Positions 37,236 through 45,763 of a stretch of 64,000 bases of DNA are shown here, piece after piece. Source of the DNA: Rhodospirillales bacterium BBD 1991-14 (GTDB lineage Bacteria > Pseudomonadota > Alphaproteobacteria > Kiloniellales > Kiloniellaceae); assembly GCA_001657395.1 (NCBI GenBank), contig LYSY01000001.1:620001-684000 (forward strand), given 5' to 3'. The notes below the pieces were generated by a model. That model was given only the letters and a program-made list of their open reading frames with translations. It searched no databases and was not told the DNA's origin. A program made the position numbers and the translations under genes. Each line of letters begins with the position of its first letter. Position 1 is the first letter of the stretch.

Positions 37236-37913
37236 TCAGGCGTGGCAGCGCTCCAGTTCCATGAAGGCAATCAGGCCGGTCTGCTCGTCTTCTTCGAACC
37301 TGTCTTCCGTCTTGGTGAGTTCCGTGATCCGGTCCCATCGGAACGTCCGGAACCCTTCCCTGAGTTCGCACCAACCGGAGACCATCCAGCCGTCAGGCAA
37401 GTCCCAAATCACGAGCGGACGCACGCGTCGGCGCGAAAGGTTCCCTTCGCCATCCTTGTAGACGATCTCGACGACACGTTGATTGCGGATCGCCTCTCGA
37501 AGGAGGCCGTTGTCTTGCGATGCGCCACGTTTGGGCTGAAGGCTGTAAAACGGCGCATCGGCAAGCTTGCGGTCTTCCGGTGCAGGCATACTCGCCTGTA
37601 TTTTGGCCCGTGCTTCGCGCGCCGCTGAGGCAAGCACCGGATCGCCGGTGCGCTCCACAAAAGACAAACCGACAGCCAGAGCATCGACCTGATCGTGTGT
37701 GAACGTCACATTCGGCAGATCAAAACCCGGACGGAGCAGATAGCCAGTCCCGGCCTCCCCATCGATCGGCAGGCCGGAGGCCTGAAGATGGGCGATGTCG
37801 CGATAGATCGTGGTCACGCTCACCTCGAAGTGTTCCGCAAGGTCCGCGGCGCGGCTGACCCTGCGGCTGCGCATTTCGTTCACGATCCGGAACAGTCTTT
37901 CCGAACGACGCAT
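37236..37913 (-). CDS. YafY-type WYL-domain transcriptional regulator
   Basis: A 225-residue regulator: N-terminal helix-turn-helix (RRSERLFRIVNEMRSRRVSRAADLAEHFEVSVTTIYRDIAHLQASGLPI) and a WYL ligand domain (VVEIVYKDGEGNLSRRRVRPLVIWDLPDGWMVSGWCELREGFRTFRWDRI). It follows the RidA gene at 38006 by 92 bases on the same strand and likely controls the RidA/VOC divergent promoter, where a dyad is found. Confidence 0.92.
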   Translation of the reverse strand: MRRSERLFRIVNEMRSRRVSRAADLAEHFEVSVTTIYRDIAHLQASGLPIDGEAGTGYLLRPGFDLPNVTFTHDQVDALAVGLSFVERTGDPVLASAAREARAKIQASMPAPEDRKLADAPFYSLQPKRGASQDNGLLREAIRNQRVVEIVYKDGEGNLSRRRVRPLVIWDLPDGWMVSGWCELREGFRTFRWDRITELTKTEDRFEEDEQTGLIAFMELERCHA

Positions 37914-38005
37914 TGCCTCTGTTTTCCAACGGCTTACAGCGGAGATCCTAGCGCGGATGGCTTTTGGGTTCCAATGCGGACCGATACCCCGGACAGATAC
38001 TGCGA

Positions 38006-38401
38006 TCAGTCTGCGGCTGTGGCTTCAATCTCGAACAGGAGAGGCGGCAGGGCAAGACGGCTCACGCCGAGCAGCGTCATAGGAGGGGAAACACCAAGGG
38101 GTCCAAAGCGGGCTCCCAGGATGTCGAAGTGCTTCATGGCATCATCCACGTCGGTCGTGAAAACGCCCAAGCGAACGACATTGGCAAGCCCCATGTCCGC
38201 TGCTTTCAACACGGCTTCGAGGTTGTCGACTGCCAGGACGATCTGTGCCCGCATGTCGCCGGGGTGCTGCGGCGCGCCCTCCGCATCCACGGCGGTCTGT
38301 CCTGCGCAAACGAGATGCCGTTTCGTACCTTCAAGGATCTCGGCCTGGTTGTAGCCGTGGTTCAACGACCATAGCCACGGATTTACGGCTGTTCTCTTCA
38401 T
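38006..38401 (-). CDS. RidA family protein
   Basis: A 131-residue RidA-like protein: HLVCAGQTAVDAEGAPQHPGDMRAQIVLAVDNLEAVLKAADMGLANVVRLGVFTTDVDD and PPMTLLGVSRLALPPLLFEIEATA. The substrate arginine is not at the classic RidA position. The ATG at 38401 follows AGGAGGG. It is the first gene of a unit with the WYL regulator and shares a control region with the VOC gene. RidA/WYL/VOC clusters are common small accessory modules; the metabolite is unknown. Confidence 0.88.
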   Translation of the reverse strand: MKRTAVNPWLWSLNHGYNQAEILEGTKRHLVCAGQTAVDAEGAPQHPGDMRAQIVLAVDNLEAVLKAADMGLANVVRLGVFTTDVDDAMKHFDILGARFGPLGVSPPMTLLGVSRLALPPLLFEIEATAAD

Positions 38402-38451
38402 GCTGAGCCCTCCTGTTGCGTTGATGGGAGGGCACAGGACCACAGGTCTCT

Positions 38452-38467
38452 TGTCACCGTAGTGACA
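38452..38467. promoter_or_regulatory. Probable operator of the WYL regulator
   Basis: TGTCAC-CGTA-GTGACA is a perfect 6-bp inverted repeat with a 4-base spacer, 50 bases upstream of the RidA start, in the region between RidA and VOC genes. Dyads of this kind are typical for dimeric WYL/YafY regulators. Confidence 0.65.
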
Positions 38468-38627
38468 GGAGCGAAGGCTGTCAGGTGAAAAAGCAGAAGG
38501 TTCTTCGGTGCGCCTTCATGCAGTGTTATGACAAAGCGGCCATATGCTTCATCGGCACAAGCGCCGCAAATGGCGGTCCACGCGCGATAAAAATGCGAAC
38601 TGTTGCTTCGCCATGGAGAGTACTCGG

Positions 38628-38972
38628 ATGAAGATTTCGCAGCCCACGCCCGAGCTTCCAGTACCGAATGTGCGGGAAGCTCAGGAGTATTACCGTGACA
38701 AGCTCGGCTTTGAGATCGCTTGGTGTTATGAGGATGGAAGCATTGGTGCTGTAGCGCACGGCGATTGTGCGATCTTCTTCCGAGAAACCGCCGAGAAAAT
38801 CTCGCTTAGCGTGTTCTGGGTCTTTACTGAGTACGTGGATGAATCACACTCAGAACTGGTACGGCTGGGTGCAGATGTTCTCGAACGGCCTTGCGACAAG
38901 CCTTGGGGATTGCGTCAGTTTACGGTTCGCGATGCCTATGGAAATCTCTTTTACTTCTTCCACGACCTTTGA
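38628..38972 (+). CDS. VOC-family (glyoxalase/bleomycin-resistance fold) protein
   Basis: A 114-residue single VOC domain: PELPVPNVREAQEYYRDKLGFEIAW, then GDCAIFFRE and the end RQFTVRDAYGNLFYFFHDL, as in glyoxalase/bleomycin-resistance proteins. The ATG at 38628 with GGAGAG upstream is chosen; an ATG 15 bases earlier is possible. It faces the RidA/WYL pair. It could detoxify an aldehyde, antibiotic or other electrophile. Confidence 0.85.
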   Translation: MKISQPTPELPVPNVREAQEYYRDKLGFEIAWCYEDGSIGAVAHGDCAIFFRETAEKISLSVFWVFTEYVDESHSELVRLGADVLERPCDKPWGLRQFTVRDAYGNLFYFFHDL

Positions 38973-39056
38973 ATGCGATCAGGTGGACGACGGTCCGAAA
39001 AGTCCGCACAGCGGCCATTGGACCAGAGAGCAGAGCGTCCCTCAATCGGCGGCGAA

Positions 39057-39146
39057 TGGCGGATGGGGTGGGATTCGAACCCACGAGGCGCTCTCACGCC
39101 TGCCGGTTTTCAAGACCGGTGCCTTCAACCACTCGGCCACCCATCC
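39057..39146 (-). tRNA. tRNA-Ser (anticodon UGA)
   Basis: On the minus strand the acceptor stem GGATGGG (5' end at 39146) pairs with CCCATCC (39061-39067). The gene has GCCGAGTGGTTGAAGG (D arm), the anticodon stem-loop CCGGTCTTGAAAACCGG with anticodon TGA, a long variable arm (class II), and GGGTTCGAATCCC (T arm). The discriminator G and an encoded CCA follow (39057-39059). It reads the UCA/UCG-type serine codons. No integrase or att duplication is next to it. Confidence 0.97.
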
Positions 39147-39367
39147 TCTGCGCCCGACCAGCGGCCGCCCGGGCCCGCTTCATGGGGCCGGCGGGCGAGA
39201 GGTAGCAAAGCCCGGGGAGCCTGGAAACCCCGAAAAGCCCCTTCCAGCAGCGGGGCATTCCGGCAGATCCCATTCTCACGCGGGTCAGCCCTGCGCCTTT
39301 CACCCCTCGCACCCGGCGCCGGCGCCAACTAAACTGGTGCCAACAGACGCTTATTCAGGAGGCTGCC

Positions 39368-40111
39368 ATGCCGGACAGCGCCGACCTTCCGGGTCTCACC
39401 GAACACCTGGCCGCCGCGATGCCGGTGGCGCCGGGAAAGCTGGATCTGGGTGCCGAGGCGACCGGATTGGTTATCGTCGACGAGGTCAACGGCTTTGCAA
39501 CCGTGGGCGCCGGCAACCTGGCGCCACCGGCCCCCAACGCCCAGGTGAGCACCATGGTGGCGGAGACCGACCGCCTGGCCCGCGGCTTCAGCGCGCAGGG
39601 CTGGAAGATCCTGGCCTTTCTCGACACCCATGAGCCCGGCAAGCCTGAGCCGCCCTATCCGCCGCACTGCGAGGCGGGGACAGGCGAAGAGGACTTGGTG
39701 CCGGAACTGGCCTGGCTGGAGACCGATCCCCATACCACCCTGGTGCGGAAGGACTGCATCAACGGTTTCGTCGGTGCGATCCGGCCGGACGGCAGCAACG
39801 CGGTGGTGGACTGGGTGAACGCCGCGGGATTGCAGCGGGTGCTGGTGGTGGGCATCTGTACGGACATCTGCGTGATGGATTTCGTGCTCACGCTCCTTTC
39901 AGCGCGCAACCACGACCTCATGCCGAGCCTGAAAGACATCTCTGTCTACACGAAGGGCTGCGCCACCTACGATCTGCCCATGGCCACCGTGGAGAGCCTT
40001 GGACTGCCGCGCACGGCCGCGCACCCGCAGGACCCGGCCCACCACATGGGGCTCTATTTCATGGCCTCGCGCGGGGCAGAGATCGTCGACCGGGTGACCC
40101 TTCCGTCGTGA
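39368..40111 (+). CDS. Isochorismatase/nicotinamidase-family cysteine hydrolase
   Basis: A 247-residue hydrolase. It shows the family Asp in GLVIVDEVNGFA, the Lys in TLVRKDCINGF and the catalytic Cys in LVVGICTDICVMDFV, which form the Asp-Lys-Cys triad. A GGAGG ribosome site precedes the ATG (TATTCAGGAGGCTGCC). The overall form is close to nicotinamidase-like enzymes, which would release ammonia from an amide, but the substrate is not certain. It stands alone between the tRNA and the alcohol dehydrogenase gene. Confidence 0.88.
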   Translation: MPDSADLPGLTEHLAAAMPVAPGKLDLGAEATGLVIVDEVNGFATVGAGNLAPPAPNAQVSTMVAETDRLARGFSAQGWKILAFLDTHEPGKPEPPYPPHCEAGTGEEDLVPELAWLETDPHTTLVRKDCINGFVGAIRPDGSNAVVDWVNAAGLQRVLVVGICTDICVMDFVLTLLSARNHDLMPSLKDISVYTKGCATYDLPMATVESLGLPRTAAHPQDPAHHMGLYFMASRGAEIVDRVTLPS

Positions 40112-40291
40112 CGCGAAGTGCGGCGGCGATTGCTTTCCCGCCGCCTTTTGATCGGCTTTTCCGAAGCCGATGGCGCTGCCTCCGGCCATGCCATAGCTTT
40201 CTGTTTGGGACAGGAGTCCGCCGGCCAAGGTCTGCAGGCCGGCGCTCTTGAGCCGAAGTCAGGAAACGGATTGGCTGGAAAGGACGCCGCT

Positions 40292-41311
40292 ATGTCCAGC
40301 AAGATGAAAGCTGCAGTCGTAACCGAGTTCGGAAAGCCGCTCGATATCCGGGAGGTGGAAAAGCCAAGCGCCCAGGACGGCAAGATCGTTGTCAAAATCG
40401 CCGCCAGCGGCGTCTGCCATACCGACCTTCACGCCGCCCAGGGCGATTGGCCGGTGAAGCCCAAACCGCCCTTCATTCCCGGCCACGAAGGCGTCGGCAT
40501 CGTCGCCGAGGTGGGCAAGGGGGTCACCGCTGTGAAGGAAGGAGACCGGGTCGGCGTGCCCTGGCTGCACACGGCCTGCGGTCACTGTCACCACTGCGTG
40601 GGCGGCTGGGAAACCCTCTGCACCGACCAGGCAAACACAGGCTACAGCGTCAACGGCGGCTTTGCCGAGTATGTCCTGGCCGATCCCGGTTATGTCGGTC
40701 ACTTGCCCGACAACCTCGACTTCGCGCCGGGGGCGCCGATCCTCTGCGCCGGGGTCACGGTCTACAAGGGTCTGAAGGAAACCGACGCGAAGCCGGGCCA
40801 GACGGTGGCGATCGTGGGGATCGGCGGGCTCGGGCAACTGGCGGTTCAGTATGCTAAGGCCATGGGCTTTCATGTCATCGCCGTCGACATCGCGGAGGAC
40901 AAGCTGGCCCTTGCGAAGGAGTCCGGCGCCGATCAGGTGATCAATGCCGCCACCACCGATGCCGCGGCGGAGGTTCAAAAGGGCGGCGGCGTGGAAGGCG
41001 CCGTGGTAACCGCGGTTTCCCGCGAGTCCTTCGGTCAGGCGGTCGGCATGCTGGGCCGCGGCGGGACCATGACCCTGGTCGGGCTGCCCCCGGGCGGTTT
41101 CGAACTGCCGATCTTCGAAGTGGTGCTGATGCGCAAGACCATCCGCGGGTCCATCGTCGGCACCCGCAACGACCTTGCCGAGGCGCTGCAGTTCGCTGCG
41201 GAGGGCAAGGTTGCCTCGCGCTACGCGACCGAGCGCCTGGACGACATCAACGCCATCTTCTCCCGCATGGAGGCCGGCAAGATCAACGGCCGGATCGTTA
41301 TGGAGATCTGA
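40292..41311 (+). CDS. adhP: Zinc-dependent alcohol dehydrogenase (AdhP type)
   Basis: A 339-residue MDR alcohol dehydrogenase. Catalytic zinc ligands are in [16 protein letters not shown] and PGHEGVG; structural-zinc cysteines are in [18 protein letters not shown]. The Rossmann site is [18 protein letters not shown]. This is the propanol-preferring AdhP form, oxidising or reducing C2-C4 alcohols and aldehydes with NAD. The ATG at 40292 follows GGAAAGGACG; a frame from 40118 is open but not homologous. Its last 14 bases overlap the convergent methyltransferase gene. Confidence 0.93.
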   Translation: MSSKMKAAVVTEFGKPLDIREVEKPSAQDGKIVVKIAASGVCHTDLHAAQGDWPVKPKPPFIPGHEGVGIVAEVGKGVTAVKEGDRVGVPWLHTACGHCHHCVGGWETLCTDQANTGYSVNGGFAEYVLADPGYVGHLPDNLDFAPGAPILCAGVTVYKGLKETDAKPGQTVAIVGIGGLGQLAVQYAKAMGFHVIAVDIAEDKLALAKESGADQVINAATTDAAAEVQKGGGVEGAVVTAVSRESFGQAVGMLGRGGTMTLVGLPPGGFELPIFEVVLMRKTIRGSIVGTRNDLAEALQFAAEGKVASRYATERLDDINAIFSRMEAGKINGRIVMEI

Positions 41312-41828
41312 CCGGGTCGGCGGCGACGGTGGCTGTTCGCCGCGCGGCGAGAGCTTGGTCTTCGCAGCGGATGCGGATGGTCAGGATAACCGCGTTGGCG
41401 GCTGAGAACGCCAGCGCCAGTTCCCAGGCGCCGAAAGCCAGCGGCAGGACCAGGATTTCGCCGGCCACCACGACATAGTTGGGGTGACGCAGCAGGCGGT
41501 AGGGACCTTTGCGGACCAGCGGCGCGTCGGGCAGGGTGATGATGCGCGTGGTCCAGTAGCGTCCGAGGCTGGCCAGCACCCAGAGCCGCAGCCCCTGCAG
41601 CACGACGAAGACCGCCAGCAGCGCCCAGTTCGGCGGTGTTTCCGCGGGCACGAAGACGGCGAGGGCGATCAGCCAAGCTGCGTGGAGGCCGACCAGCAGG
41701 GGATAGTGGCCGGCGCCCGCTTCGCGCCCGCCTTCGGCCAGCAGGCGCCGGGTGTTGCGCTGCGCGTAGACCAGTTCCGCCAGGCGCTGCAGCGCCACCA
41801 GAGCCAGAACGATCCAGAGCACGCTCAT
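41298..41828 (-). CDS. ICMT-family methyltransferase, partner of the type III PKS
   Basis: A 176-residue integral membrane protein with four to five hydrophobic segments and the C-terminal ICMT motif [24 protein letters not shown], the SAM-binding signature. It starts 4 bases after the type III PKS stop, and this pairing equals the SrsA-SrsB and BpsA-BpsB operons, in which the methyltransferase O-methylates the alkylpyrone or alkylresorcinol made by the PKS. Its stop region overlaps the adhP gene by 14 bases. Confidence 0.88.
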   Translation of the reverse strand: MSVLWIVLALVALQRLAELVYAQRNTRRLLAEGGREAGAGHYPLLVGLHAAWLIALAVFVPAETPPNWALLAVFVVLQGLRLWVLASLGRYWTTRIITLPDAPLVRKGPYRLLRHPNYVVVAGEILVLPLAFGAWELALAFSAANAVILTIRIRCEDQALAARRTATVAADPVRSP

Positions 41829-41832
41829 GGTC

Positions 41833-43005
41833 TCACGCTTCCAGGATCTGGAAGCCGGCGGTGAAGCCGGGCCCCAGGGCCGTCATCACGTAACGGCCCC
41901 GGAGGCCGGCCGCGCGCATGCGCTCCAACACGAAGAGCACCGTAACGGCTGACATGTTTCCGAAGTCCCGCAGTACCGCGCGCGCGTCCGTCAGGGCCCC
42001 GTCCCCCAGTCCGAAGACCTCCTCAAGGGCGGCGATCACCTTGGCGCCGCCGGGATGGCAGATGTAGCCGTCGATGTCGTCGCGGCCAAAGCCCTGCTCC
42101 GAGAGAAAACCGTCGAGCGCAGAGCCCAGGCGCTCGCGCACCAAGGCAGGAATGTCCCGGGAGAAGAGAACCCCCAGGCCATCGTTCTCCACCGTCCAGC
42201 CCATAACGTCCAGGGAGTCCGGCCAGGTGAATTCGCCGCCGGCGGTCAAGCGCGGTCCCTGGGCTGGCGACCGGCCATCCGGGAACCCGCTTCCGGAAAC
42301 CGCCTCTTTCGGGGCCGGGTCGTCGGGGTCCGCGGCTTCCAGCAGCACCGCGGCTGCGCCGTCGCCGAACAGGGCCGTTGCAATGACATTGCTCTTGGAG
42401 CGGTCGTTGGCGCGGAAGGTGAGGGCGCAGAGCTCCACCACGAGACAGAGGATCTTCGCCCCCGGCGTCGCCCGTGCCATGGCGGCCGCCCGGGACAGGC
42501 CGATGACGCCGCCGGCGCAGCCCAGGCCGAAGATCGGCAGGCGCTGAAGGTCGCTGCGGAAGGCCATGCGGTTCATCAGATGGGCGTCGAGGCTCGGCGT
42601 CGCGACGCCGGTTGTCGAAACCGTGACGAGTCCGTCGATGGACTCGGGCCCCAGGCCGGCCTGCGCGAGGCAATCCAGCGCCGCCTCTTCGAGGAGGTCG
42701 ACCGCATTGTCGATAAAGAGCTGGTTGCGGGTCTTCCAGTCGCTGGGGGTCAGATACCAGTCGATGGGCATACAGGAGCGGCGCGTCAGGATGCCGGCGT
42801 TGTCGAAAGCGGGCAGCAGCCGGTCGATGTCGAGTCGGCGGTCCGCGAAGAGGTGCTTGACCCGGCGGACCACGTCCTCCTGACGCAGGGTGTAGCCGGG
42901 TACGGCGGTTGCCATGGCCTTCAGGGTGACGGCAGGCGTGATCGGGGCCAGAGCCCGGGGCTCTGGCCGTCTGGCATAGTGAAGATCGACGGCGGTAATG
43001 GTCAT
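41833..43005 (-). CDS. Type III polyketide synthase (alkylpyrone/alkylresorcinol type)
   Basis: A chalcone-synthase-fold PKS of about 390 residues. The catalytic Cys is in IFGLGCAGGVIGLSRA, the His in GYICHPGGAKVI and the Asn in FGNMSAVTVLFVLERM, the complete Cys-His-Asn triad. The SrsA-like class condenses fatty acyl-CoA with malonyl-CoA to phenolic lipids or alkylpyrones. The start at 43005 is tentative because CAGGAG touches the ATG; the in-frame ATG at 43107 would add 34 Arg-rich residues. The methyltransferase gene follows after 4 bases. Confidence 0.93.
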   Translation of the reverse strand: MTITAVDLHYARRPEPRALAPITPAVTLKAMATAVPGYTLRQEDVVRRVKHLFADRRLDIDRLLPAFDNAGILTRRSCMPIDWYLTPSDWKTRNQLFIDNAVDLLEEAALDCLAQAGLGPESIDGLVTVSTTGVATPSLDAHLMNRMAFRSDLQRLPIFGLGCAGGVIGLSRAAAMARATPGAKILCLVVELCALTFRANDRSKSNVIATALFGDGAAAVLLEAADPDDPAPKEAVSGSGFPDGRSPAQGPRLTAGGEFTWPDSLDVMGWTVENDGLGVLFSRDIPALVRERLGSALDGFLSEQGFGRDDIDGYICHPGGAKVIAALEEVFGLGDGALTDARAVLRDFGNMSAVTVLFVLERMRAAGLRGRYVMTALGPGFTAGFQILEA

Positions 43006-43264
43006 CTCCTGTCGGCTTGGCGGCGCTGCGACAGGCAGCTTGCGGCGCTGCGGTTTTGCCCTTCTGGTTAATCTACGTGTCACCGCCGGCCCTGGTTTCA
43101 ATGACATTTGCGGTCAGTAGGGCCGCGGGGCCCCGTTACCTGCCGAGTCGGCGGGCTGCTTAAGCCCCCGTTAAGGACAGACGTTAACGGCCTCCAAGAC
43201 CTGCTGTGCTATTCTTCAGCCCGGCTCAGGAAGAGCGCCCGGACGAGCGGAATGGTAGGTAGCC

Positions 43265-43711
43265 ATGCATAAGCTCTTGAAAATCTGCGCCGTTTCGGCG
43301 GCTGTGACGCTCTGTGGCGGCATTGGCGCGGCAGTGCCCGCCGCTGACCTGCTCTCCACGCACCCGACGCACTACAAACAGCACCTCGGCGGCGGTTCGG
43401 CCAGCGGCAGCGCGCTCGGACGCAAAACCAAGCAGGCCCGGGCCGGATCGCGACTCCTGGTGCGTGACGACGGCCGACTCCAGGAAGCCTGGGTCCTGAA
43501 TCCGGACCTGTCGAAAGCCTGCCGCCAGCGAAACTTCCGCCAGAAGCGCGAAAATTTCTATATCGGTCAGGTGGACGGCGTGACCTACGGTGCGGCCGTC
43601 GGCGGGCACGGCAGCTTGGTCGATCGGGCAAAACTGGCGGAAAACCAAGTGATTTACCTGTTTCGCGGGCAGGGAACCACAGACTGCCGCGTCTATCATC
43701 GGACGAAATAG
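43265..43711 (+). CDS. Small secreted protein of unknown function
   Basis: A 148-residue protein with a signal peptide (LLKICAVSAAVTLCGGIGAAVPAADL) and a basic mature part. I recognise no family. Two cysteines in the mature part (near CRQRNF and DCRVYH) could form a disulfide. The body has a Gly/Ser-rich start (GGGSASGSALGRK) and two likely beta stretches. It stands alone, divergent from the PKS operon, and is followed by an intergenic region with a possible small RNA. Confidence 0.75.
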   Translation: MHKLLKICAVSAAVTLCGGIGAAVPAADLLSTHPTHYKQHLGGGSASGSALGRKTKQARAGSRLLVRDDGRLQEAWVLNPDLSKACRQRNFRQKRENFYIGQVDGVTYGAAVGGHGSLVDRAKLAENQVIYLFRGQGTTDCRVYHRTK

Positions 43712-43770
43712 AACTAAAATTCACGAATCTTTAAGTCGTTAACCATTTGTTTACCAAGTCGGCTGCACAC

Positions 43771-43850
43771 TGCGCTCACGGTTCATCGACCGTCTCCTGA
43801 AATTGATTGCATCGACCTCTCAAAAGCCCCGCCTCCCCGGCGGGGCTTTT
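43771..43850 (+). ncRNA. Candidate small RNA ending at a strong terminator
   Basis: No gene spans this stretch. A 5-bp hairpin with 6-base loop (ACGGT 43778-43782, ACCGT 43789-43793) is followed by CTCCTG, a single-stranded part, and then a perfect 12-bp terminator with a TCCCC loop. This layout is typical for alphaproteobacterial sRNAs that use C-rich anti-Shine-Dalgarno loops. No clear promoter is visible. It could also be only the 3' end of the gene at 43265. Confidence 0.3.
43822..43850. terminator. Bidirectional Rho-independent terminator
   Basis: AAAAGCCCCGCC (43822-43833) and GGCGGGGCTTTT (43839-43850) form a perfect 12-bp inverted repeat around TCCCC. The T tracts on both strands allow termination in either direction. 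Confidence 0.9.
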
Positions 43851-43993
43851 CCTTAAGGAAACAACGCAAATGGTCGATTCGGCGATCAAAGCCACTGGCT
43901 CTTCGCCCTTGTGGCGAAGATGGCCGGGTGCGCTTGCTTGCAGGGCCCGGCATGGTACATAGGGCGGCTTCATGGTTAATGGGCAGTGGGCGC

Positions 43994-44251
43994 ATGCGGC
44001 TTTTTCTCTCTCTTTCAGCGGTTCTGACGATGCTCGCGCTTGCGGGCTGTTTTGCGCCGAGCAAGGCCGACCTGATCAAGAAGGCGGAAGGCGCATCGAC
44101 GAAGGCCGAGCTGGAATCGGCACTGGGCGAACCCAGCGACGTCTCGAAACTGGGCCCGATCGAGAAGTGGACCTACAAAGCCTCCGACGGCGCGGTGGTT
44201 TTCCTTCTGGCCGGCGACACCATCACGTTCGAGGTCACGGAGGGGCAGTAA
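43994..44251 (+). CDS. Small outer-membrane lipoprotein, BamE/SmpA-like
   Basis: An 85-residue lipoprotein: signal LFLSLSAVLTMLALAGC with the lipidated Cys, then a short domain (KADLIKKAEGASTKAELESALGEPSDVSKLGPIEKWTYKASDGAVVFLLAGD) that resembles SmpA/BamE-like beta-alpha proteins. The ATG at 43994 is chosen to give a normal lipobox; its ribosome site is weak, and an in-frame start at 43979 is possible. It lies upstream of mltB, so a cell-envelope role is plausible. Confidence 0.7.
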   Translation: MRLFLSLSAVLTMLALAGCFAPSKADLIKKAEGASTKAELESALGEPSDVSKLGPIEKWTYKASDGAVVFLLAGDTITFEVTEGQ

Positions 44252-44426
44252 GCCGGGGCCAGTGCGCCGATACCGTGCGCCGATGCCGTGCGGTTCCGCG
44301 CGGATTGCCAAGACTCGTGGCCCTGTGGCACAAGAGCCCTTAACCAAAGTCTGCCATCATGCCGGTTTCCGCCATCATGACTGCTTTGCCTGGGGCACTG
44401 CACAATTCCGCGAGGACCATCCGTTC

Positions 44427-45671
44427 ATGACAGGCCTGACCCGCTGCGCCCGTTTCCCCACCCTGTTTGTCTGCGCCCTGCTTGTTTGCCTGCTGCTGGC
44501 GTTTGCCGGCGGCCAGCCCGCGTCCGCCAACCAGGCTGCCGGAGACGCCGATCCGGGCTTCGCGGCCTGGCTCCAGGACCTGCGGGAGGAGGCGCTCGCC
44601 AAGGGGATCAGCGCAGCCACGCTCGATGCGGCTTTGAAGGACGTTGCGCCGGTCGCCCGGGTGATCGAGAAAGACCGCAGCCAGAGGGAGTTCACGCTGA
44701 CCTTCACCCGCTACCTGCGGTCCAGTGTGACGGACACCCGGGTGGAGCGTGCGCAGCGCCTGATGGAGGAGCACCGCGAACTTCTGCAAAGGGTTGAGGC
44801 GCGTTTTGGGGTGCAGCCGCGCTTTCTGGTGTCCTTCTGGGGCCTTGAGAGCAACTTCGGCGACTATACCGGCGGTTTCTCCGTCATCCGCGCCCTGGCG
44901 ACCCTGGCGCACGATTCGCGCCGCAGTGCGTTTTTCCGCGCCGAGCTTCTTCATGCGCTTCAGATCCTGGACGAAGGGCACATCACGCTGGATCGCATGC
45001 TGGGGTCCTGGGCGGGGGCAATGGGCCAGGTCCAGTTCATTCCCTCGACCTTCGTGAACTTCGCCATCGACTTCGACGGCGACGGCCGCCGCGATATCTG
45101 GAACAGCCTGCCGGATATCTTCGCCTCCGCTGCCAACTACCTCTCGCAGGAAGGCTGGCGCGGCGACGAGACCTGGGGCAGGGAGGTCGCTCTGCCGCCC
45201 GAGTTCGACTTCGGACTCGCCAGCCTGAAGATCGCCAAGCCGCTTGCGCACTGGTCCCGGGTTCACGGCGTCCGCAGGGCCGACGGGACCCCGCTGCCCA
45301 CGGCGGACCTGGATGCCTCGATTGTCCTGCCGTCGGGCCATCGCGGCCCGGCCTTTCTGGTCTACCGCAACTACCGGACAATCCTGATCTGGAACCGGTC
45401 GATCCTCTACGCTCTCGCGGTCGGGCATCTCGCAGACAGAATCGCCGGCGCGGCGCCGCTGTCGGCGCTCCCTGACGAACAACCGATCAGCCTGAAGGCG
45501 ATCGAGGAAATGCAGGCACTCTTGAATGCGAAGGGATTTGACGCCGGTGAGCCCGACGGCCTCGTCGGCCGGCAAACACGGGCAGCGCTGAGTGCTTACC
45601 AGCGCGCCATAGGCGTTCCGGCGGACGGCTATCCGACCGCGGAGATCATTGAACGCTTGAGGCGCGAGTAG
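44427..45671 (+). CDS. mltB: Membrane-bound lytic murein transglycosylase B (MltB type)
   Basis: A 414-residue periplasmic enzyme that cleaves peptidoglycan glycan strands. It has a signal peptide (LFVCALLVCLLLAFAGGQPASA), the SLT_2 catalytic domain with the Glu in FLVSFWGLESNFGDYTGGFS and the GQVQFIPSTFVNFAIDFDGDG region, and a C-terminal PG-binding domain (LKAIEEMQALLNAKGFDAGEPDGLVGRQTRAALSAYQRAIG). No lipobox is seen despite the MltB name. The ATG at 44427 follows CGAGGA. It opens the envelope block before rlpA and dacC. Confidence 0.93.
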   Translation: MTGLTRCARFPTLFVCALLVCLLLAFAGGQPASANQAAGDADPGFAAWLQDLREEALAKGISAATLDAALKDVAPVARVIEKDRSQREFTLTFTRYLRSSVTDTRVERAQRLMEEHRELLQRVEARFGVQPRFLVSFWGLESNFGDYTGGFSVIRALATLAHDSRRSAFFRAELLHALQILDEGHITLDRMLGSWAGAMGQVQFIPSTFVNFAIDFDGDGRRDIWNSLPDIFASAANYLSQEGWRGDETWGREVALPPEFDFGLASLKIAKPLAHWSRVHGVRRADGTPLPTADLDASIVLPSGHRGPAFLVYRNYRTILIWNRSILYALAVGHLADRIAGAAPLSALPDEQPISLKAIEEMQALLNAKGFDAGEPDGLVGRQTRAALSAYQRAIGVPADGYPTAEIIERLRRE

Positions 45672-45710
45672 CGGCAGTGCAGTAGCGGCAGTGCAGTAGC
45701 GGCAGGGCAG
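45669..45710. repeat. 14-bp tandem repeat, three copies
   Basis: TAGCGGCAGTGCAG at 45669, 45683 and, with one change, 45697. The first copy contains the mltB stop codon. It looks like slippage between mltB and rlpA. Confidence 0.9.
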
Positions 45711-45763
45711 GGGCGGCTGCGCCGCCTTCGCCTGCCAGGCAGGGAGAGGTCACGACGACATCT

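Noticed and set aside
39057-39367. tRNA-Ser as an integration site of a mobile element
   Set aside because: No integrase, transposase or duplicated tRNA end is seen next to it.
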